Under the pieces are notes generated by a model that was given only the letters and a program-made list of their open reading frames with translations, had not been told where the DNA came from and did no database searches. A DNA stretch of 11,637 nucleotides, from positions 1 through 11,637 of the forward strand of contig CAIYNH010000347.1 in NCBI GenBank assembly GCA_903927495.1. The letters are read 5' to 3'. Shown in pieces: positions 7,827 through 11,637 of this stretch; the stretch's first letter is position 1; the number at the start of each line of letters is the position of its first letter. Position numbers and translations under genes: made by a program. Source of the DNA: an uncultured beta proteobacterium. Lineage in GTDB: Bacteria; Pseudomonadota; Gammaproteobacteria; Burkholderiales; Burkholderiaceae_C.

Positions 7827-7925
7827 GTTTTTATTGTAGGTGGCATCTGCAATGGACTGTTCGTTGCGAATGAGGTTCGATCTGTAGTAGTTATGGTTTG
7901 ATTTAGCCTGTGGCCGCAGGCAAGT

Positions 7926-7960
7926 CACTTATTGAAGACGCTAAGCAACTTCAATAAGTG
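7926..7960. repeat. Perfect 12-bp inverted repeat
   Basis: CACTTATTGAAG (7926-7937) is exactly complementary to CTTCAATAAGTG (7949-7960) across an 11-nt spacer. It lies 100-134 bp upstream of the gspF start. No T-tract follows on either strand, so a terminator is unlikely. It could be an operator for a dimeric regulator or a hairpin in the gspF leader. The dyad itself is certain; its role is inferred. Confidence 0.6.
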
Positions 7961-8163
7961 CCATCAACAAACTCAGGCCGTTTCAACATTTCACAAGAAT
8001 AAACCCAGTCAAACACAAGCCACCAAAGTACGAACAGCTATAAAAAACGCAGCAAACATTTGAGCAACTTCTGCAAATCAAAATGACATGAGGAAACTGA
8101 ATATGCAGGCCATGCTTTGCCGATGAAGAATAAGCGGCCCAACACGAGCCCACTCCCATTTAT

Positions 8164-8202
8164 ATTGCATCCATTGGTGCCTCGGCCAACTGGCTTTGCA
8201 AT
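8164..8202 (+). promoter_or_regulatory. Possible structured leader of the binding-protein gene
   Basis: Nested pairing: ATTGC (8164-8168) with GCAAT (8198-8202), and inside it CCATTGG (8171-8177) with CCAACTGG (8186-8193) with one bulged base. It sits about 75 nt before the ATG at 8278, where a 5' leader would be. The pairing is short and might be chance; no known riboswitch is recognised. Confidence 0.2.
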
Positions 8203-8277
8203 GCTACGATCGCGTGCTCCCAATTTGGGTAGCTACATCAGTAACGGCAAAATAACAATGAAATAGGAGCGCACAAA

Positions 8278-9105
8278 ATGCATTTTTTTGTCAGAATTTG
8301 GCCCATTGCTGGCATGCTGCTGGGTCTGAGTTGCCATTTTGCCCAGGCTGAAGAATTGGTGATTCCTGGCAGCGGCAACCCTGAAGTGGTGTTGAAAGCG
8401 CTGGCCGATGTTTTCAACCGACAACAAACCCAACACAGTGTCAGCATTCCACCCAGCACCGGGGCTGCCGGGGCCTTGCGCGATGTCGAGGCCGGAAAAG
8501 CGGTGTTGGGTCGCATCGGTCGACCACTCAAACCCGACGAAAGTGCACGCGGCCTGAGCTATGTAGCGCTAGGGCGTGACCCGGTGGCATTTGTGGCGGG
8601 TGCTGGCGTGCAGATCAAGGGTTTGAGCACAGCGCAGGTGCTTGATGCCTACACCGGGAAGGTCAGCAACTGGAGCGAAGTGGGTGGCAAGGCTGGCCCG
8701 ATCCGGGCCATTGGACGCGAAGTTTCCGACACCTCGCGCCAATCCATCAGCCGAGTGATCAACCCGTTTGGTGACCTCACTTTCGGGCCGGGCATCAAAT
8801 TGGTTAACCTGGATCCGCAGATGATCGATTTGCTTGACCGCTACCCGACATCGTTGGGTTTTCTGAATCGCTCGGCACTGGCTGCGTGCAAAACCCGGGT
8901 CAACTTGCTGGCACTTGATGGCATGGAGCCAAGCCCGCAAAACGTGGGCGCAGGACGCTACCCGATCTGGATCGAGTTTGGTCTGATACACAAAACCGGA
9001 AAACTTGGTCCGGCGGCAAAGTCATTCATCGAATTTTCACGTTCCTCTGAAGGCATTCGGATTTTGCGTGAACACGGTGTCATCGCTGCCGTCGCACCGA
9101 CCTGA
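8278..9105 (+). CDS. Periplasmic PstS-like substrate-binding protein
   Basis: 275 residues with a Sec signal peptide (hydrophobic 6-22, FAQA/EE cleavage after about residue 24; the GLSC sequence around Cys19 is a poor lipobox). The mature part follows the PBP-like fold of phosphate-binding PstS proteins: VIPGSGNPEV at its start, PSTGAAGALRDVEAGKAVLGRIGRP (59-83, given here only as the region), LDAYTGKVSNWSEVGG (122-137) and the loop REVSDTSRQS (147-156). The classical phosphate ligands look altered: where PstS has an Asp before the AP-L turn this protein has GRIGRPL, and the anchor GSGT is SDTS. It may therefore bind another anion or none. Start: AGGAG 8 nt before the ATG. No ABC permease or ATPase gene follows; the next gene, 41 bp on, is a sensor kinase, which suggests a signalling role. 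Confidence 0.83.
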   Translation: MHFFVRIWPIAGMLLGLSCHFAQAEELVIPGSGNPEVVLKALADVFNRQQTQHSVSIPPSTGAAGALRDVEAGKAVLGRIGRPLKPDESARGLSYVALGRDPVAFVAGAGVQIKGLSTAQVLDAYTGKVSNWSEVGGKAGPIRAIGREVSDTSRQSISRVINPFGDLTFGPGIKLVNLDPQMIDLLDRYPTSLGFLNRSALAACKTRVNLLALDGMEPSPQNVGAGRYPIWIEFGLIHKTGKLGPAAKSFIEFSRSSEGIRILREHGVIAAVAPT

Positions 9106-9146
9106 GTGTTGACAGCGATCCTCCAGCAGCACGAAATATTTAAGGC

Positions 9147-11372
9147 ATGAACAAGCTTTTCCATCTTTCAGCAACCACAGCGCTGGCCGCTTTGATCGGT
9201 GTACTGGTGCTGGTGGGCCAAGCTATTTCGCAACACACATCCTCCAGCGTCTTGAGCGAAACCATCAACCTGCGCGAAATCGACAAAGTCAAAACCATTG
9301 GCAATATTTTGAGTTCACTGATTGAACAACTCGAAGACGAGGCCAAGTCCACCGCCCGCCTGCTGGCCACGGACCATTCAGTGACCAATGCCATGCAGCT
9401 CAAAGGCATGCAGCGCGTGAACCAGATGGCCCAACGGCTGGGTGAAGTGTTCGAGTTGGGAGAAATTCAGACAATCGAAGTGACGGACTCCGATGAAATG
9501 GTGCTGTACCGTGCACAAGACCCACTGCACCATGGCGATATTGCAACAAGTTGGGGAGTCTCCGAAGTTCTTAAGGGCGGCAAGGGCATGCTCTCTAGCC
9601 AGCGGGGTTATGACGGGGTGGTGATTCAGGCCATCGAACCACTCAAAGTGGACCAGCAAGTGATTGGCACGCTCGCGGCTGGCGTGACATTGAACCAGGT
9701 CCTCTTCCGCAAGCTAAGCCGTCAACTGGGGGCTGAACTGGTACTGCTGGGGCACGATGGCAATATCGTCGGACAAATTGAGCCATCGACCGACCCGATC
9801 GACATGAGTGGGGTGAACGAAGCCTATATGTCAAAAATTCCGGTGTTTCGGGTCGATGCCAGCACCCACCATACCAGCGTGTATTTGCCAATTGTCATTG
9901 TGGACGATGCCTACGTGATTCTGGCTCGCCTTGACAGCAGCGAGGCCTATCGCTTGCTAGACGATGGTCGAAATCGTTCGATGTGGATTGCCATGCTGAC
10001 TTTTGTCGGCAGTTTGATTGCGGGATTCATTGTCTTGCGCAGGCTCATGAAACCTCTGAAAGCACTGCGTCAGCGTGCCCTCAACAGTGCAGTTGAGCTG
10101 ACTGGCGAGACCATTCTTGAGCCGGATGAGAATGAAGTGCGCTCTGTGGTTATGGTCCTAGACACCCTAACCGAGCGACTGGTGCAACGCAATAACGAGC
10201 TCACCCGCGAAAAAGAACGCGCCGAAGCCTCCAACGTGGCCAAGTCACAGTTCTTATCCACCATGAGCCACGAAATCCGCACCCCGCTCAACGGGGTTCT
10301 GGGCCTGACCGAATTGCTTCAGCACACACAGCTTGATGCCGAGCAAAAACGCTTTGTAACGGCCATCGCCTCGGCCGGCAAGTCCTTGCACGGTTTGCTT
10401 AGCGACATTCTGGATATGGCCAAGATCGAGGAAGGTCGGGTTCAGCTTGAGCGAATCGACTTCAACCTGGTACAGATGTGCCAGGATGTAGCACAGGTGT
10501 ATCGCGAAATAGCAAGCATGCGAAACATCAGTCTGAACACGGATTTCCAGGCACCAACCTGCGACTGGGTCTGCGCTGACCTGACCCGCCTGCGCCAAGT
10601 GCTGGGTAATTTGCTCAGCAACGCACTCAAGTTCACCGAGCAGGGCCGCATCGAGTTCAGCGCCCTGCAAATCGCAGCACCCGCGGGTGATGCGCGCAAC
10701 TGGTGCCGCTTCACAGTCGCCGACACCGGTATCGGCATGACCGAACAAGCGTTGGCCGGGTTGTTCCAGCGTTTTGCCCAAGCTGACGCGACCACCACAC
10801 GGCGTTTCGGAGGCAGTGGGCTGGGACTGTCAATTTCCAAGCACCTGGTGAACATCATGGACGGTCACATTCATGCCGACAGCACACCGGGGCAGGGCAG
10901 CCGATTCTGGTTTGATTTACCCATGGATGCCGCGCTATCCGAGCGACCAGCAGCTTCGGCAGTCGCGACCCTCCCGCCTCCTACGGGCTCGGCACAGGGT
11001 ATGCGTGTGCTGGTGGCAGAGGACAACATGATCAATCAAATGGTCATCCGCAGCCTGCTGGAGCGCCGTGGTGCCACTGTGACCACAGCCGAAAATGGGC
11101 AATTGGCTTTTGCTGCCTTACAGACGGGTACCTATGACCTCATGTTCATGGACTGTCAAATGCCGGTGATGGACGGGTTTGAAGCCACCCGAAAAATTCG
11201 CGCCTGGGAACGTGAGCAGAACGACCGGCTACCCTTGCCAATTATTGCCTTGACAGCCAACGTACAAGCCAGCGACCGCGATGCCTGTTTTGCTGCCGGC
11301 ATGACCGAGTTCACCACTAAACCGATCAAAGGCGAAGTGCTCGACCGTATTTTTGAAACTTATAAGGCTTAG
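9147..11372 (+). CDS. Hybrid sensor histidine kinase (periplasmic sensor-HAMP-HisKA-HATPase-REC)
   Basis: 741-residue inner-membrane hybrid kinase. TM1 is at about 8-27 and TM2 at 279-297 (MWIAMLTFVGSLIAGFIVL), enclosing about 250 periplasmic residues that resemble a Cache-type sensor (for example IEVTDSDEMVLYRAQDP, 110-126). A HAMP-like linker (298-350) and a short helix lead to HisKA with phosphoacceptor H375 in STMSHEIRTPLNG. The ATPase has N488/N492 (N box), DTGIG (526-530), LFQRFAQ (539-545) and GGSGLGLSIS (555-564). A Pro/Ala linker precedes the receiver (619-739) with E625/D626, phosphoacceptor D669 in FMDCQMPVMDG, T703 and K725. All catalytic residues are intact. No HPt domain or output regulator is present here, so the phosphate must pass to a partner elsewhere. 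It probably forms an operon with the binding protein. The start ATG 9147 has only AAGG one base upstream, weak but consistent with coupling. Confidence 0.95.
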   Translation: MNKLFHLSATTALAALIGVLVLVGQAISQHTSSSVLSETINLREIDKVKTIGNILSSLIEQLEDEAKSTARLLATDHSVTNAMQLKGMQRVNQMAQRLGEVFELGEIQTIEVTDSDEMVLYRAQDPLHHGDIATSWGVSEVLKGGKGMLSSQRGYDGVVIQAIEPLKVDQQVIGTLAAGVTLNQVLFRKLSRQLGAELVLLGHDGNIVGQIEPSTDPIDMSGVNEAYMSKIPVFRVDASTHHTSVYLPIVIVDDAYVILARLDSSEAYRLLDDGRNRSMWIAMLTFVGSLIAGFIVLRRLMKPLKALRQRALNSAVELTGETILEPDENEVRSVVMVLDTLTERLVQRNNELTREKERAEASNVAKSQFLSTMSHEIRTPLNGVLGLTELLQHTQLDAEQKRFVTAIASAGKSLHGLLSDILDMAKIEEGRVQLERIDFNLVQMCQDVAQVYREIASMRNISLNTDFQAPTCDWVCADLTRLRQVLGNLLSNALKFTEQGRIEFSALQIAAPAGDARNWCRFTVADTGIGMTEQALAGLFQRFAQADATTTRRFGGSGLGLSISKHLVNIMDGHIHADSTPGQGSRFWFDLPMDAALSERPAASAVATLPPPTGSAQGMRVLVAEDNMINQMVIRSLLERRGATVTTAENGQLAFAALQTGTYDLMFMDCQMPVMDGFEATRKIRAWEREQNDRLPLPIIALTANVQASDRDACFAAGMTEFTTKPIKGEVLDRIFETYKA

Positions 11373-11408
11373 GCAAGGGTAGCTGCGCAAATCAAACCGT
11401 GGTGGTGG

Positions 11409-11591
11409 TCTAGGTTCAGACTTCCTGATCCGCAAGGAATTCCGAATGGCACTGATCGTGTCTTGTAGCTGTGGCTTCCAGCCGCAGACGCTGGGGAAAG
11501 CGGCAAGATGCCGCTTCCACAAGTGCCACGCCTGATTCTGATTTTTGTCGCATTTGCTTAGCGCGGATCAGGAAGTCTGAATCTAGGTTCA
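11409..11591. mobile_element. MITE-like foldable element with 24-bp terminal inverted repeats
   Basis: The arms 11410-11433 and 11563-11586 are complementary at 23 of 24 positions; the inner 19 (TTCAGACTTCCTGATCCGC and its complement) are perfect. Both ends carry CTAG (11410-11413 and 11583-11586), as a 4-bp target duplication would. TCTAGGTTCA also repeats directly at 11409-11418 and 11582-11591. The interior, about 130 bp, has no reading frame of note but folds further: TGGCAC (11447-11452) with GTGCCA (11523-11528), then two short hairpins. This resembles a small non-autonomous inverted-repeat element or an orphan IS-derived repeat. A long mRNA 3' structure for the kinase gene is the alternative. 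The repeat is seen directly; mobility is inferred. Confidence 0.6.
11463..11522. repeat. REPIN-like hairpin doublet inside the element
   Basis: TTGT (11463-11466) and ACAA (11519-11522) bracket two hairpins in inverted arrangement. The first is CTGTGGCT/AGCCGCAG with a TCC loop and one G-U pair (11470-11488). The second is AAGCGGCA/TGCCGCTT with an AGA loop (11498-11516). The GTGG...GCGGC wording at each outer side resembles REP palindromes mobilised by RAYT transposases. Only one copy is in the window, so repetitive status is untested. Confidence 0.4.
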
Positions 11592-11637
11592 AGCATCAGC
11601 GGGCCGAATCGGGATCCGACCCGAAAATCACTGCACC

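Larger units (their letters stand above)
7827..8277. other. Divergent intergenic region without a gene
   Basis: This 451-bp stretch lies between the starts of gspF (leftward) and the binding-protein gene (rightward) and must hold both promoters, though I see no strong -35/-10 pair for either. It is more AT-rich than the flanking genes. Visible structure: GCCTG/CAGGC (7906-7921), the 12-bp dyad at 7926-7960, a nested pairing at 8164-8202, and a good Shine-Dalgarno AGGAG at 8265-8269, 8 nt before ATG 8278. A 61-codon minus-strand frame at 8038-8223 has no recognisable features and is not called. Confidence 0.6.

Noticed and set aside
7827..7928. Upstream ATG extending gspF by 34 residues
   Set aside because: The extra part is polar, unlike any GspF N-terminus; the ATG at 7826 gives the family start.
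8090..8095. TGACA as half of a PhoB box before the PstS-like gene
   Set aside because: Only one half-site is present; there is no second TGTCA-type repeat at the required 11-bp spacing.
8038..8223. 61-codon minus-strand frame in the intergenic region
   Set aside because: No ribosome-binding site, no recognisable domain, and mixed composition; more likely chance.
11609..11624. TCGGG/CCCGA stem near the window end
   Set aside because: Only 5 bp and close to the edge; not distinguishable from chance.

Overview
The window looks like ordinary chromosome from a betaproteobacterium, most likely order Burkholderiales, family Comamonadaceae (Rhodoferax/Polaromonas-like). This rests on protein resemblance recalled from memory (RutG-type permease, ThrH, GspF, GalE, ManC) and on the moderately high GC content; no database search was run. 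There is no tRNA, rRNA, CRISPR array or intact transposase gene. Eight protein genes are well supported, and one very short upstream reading frame is tentative.

Layout. (1) 76-1371: an NCS2 pyrimidine/xanthine permease of RutG type. (2) 1442-5794: a co-directional block of thrH (HAD phosphatase/phosphotransferase), galE (UDP-sugar 4-epimerase), a COG1208-type sugar nucleotidyltransferase with a left-handed beta-helix tail, and manC (mannose-1-phosphate guanylyltransferase fused to mannose-6-phosphate isomerase). The last three supply nucleotide sugars (UDP-Gal/Glc, an NDP-sugar, GDP-mannose) for polysaccharide or LPS synthesis; no glycosyltransferase or export gene is in view. (3) 5898-6551: a small secreted protein, probably an outer-membrane beta-barrel, convergent with (4) gspF (minus strand, 6603-7826), a type II secretion/pilus inner-membrane platform protein standing alone. 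(5) 7827-8277: a non-coding, divergent intergenic region holding a perfect 12-bp dyad and a possible structured leader. (6) 8278-11372: a periplasmic PstS-like binding protein followed 41 bp later by a hybrid sensor histidine kinase (periplasmic sensor, HAMP, HisKA, HATPase, receiver). (7) 11373-11637: no gene, but a compact foldable element with 24-bp near-perfect terminal inverted repeats, CTAG at both ends and a REPIN-like inner doublet.

The points most worth a second look are the binding-protein/kinase pair, where the binding protein appears to lack the classical phosphate ligands; the MITE-like element at the 3' end; the GalE residue at the sugar-specificity gate, which is Cys rather than the E. 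coli Tyr; the isolated gspF; and the 12-bp dyad upstream of gspF. I do not see a clear, wholly new multi-gene system. The sensor pair is the nearest candidate.
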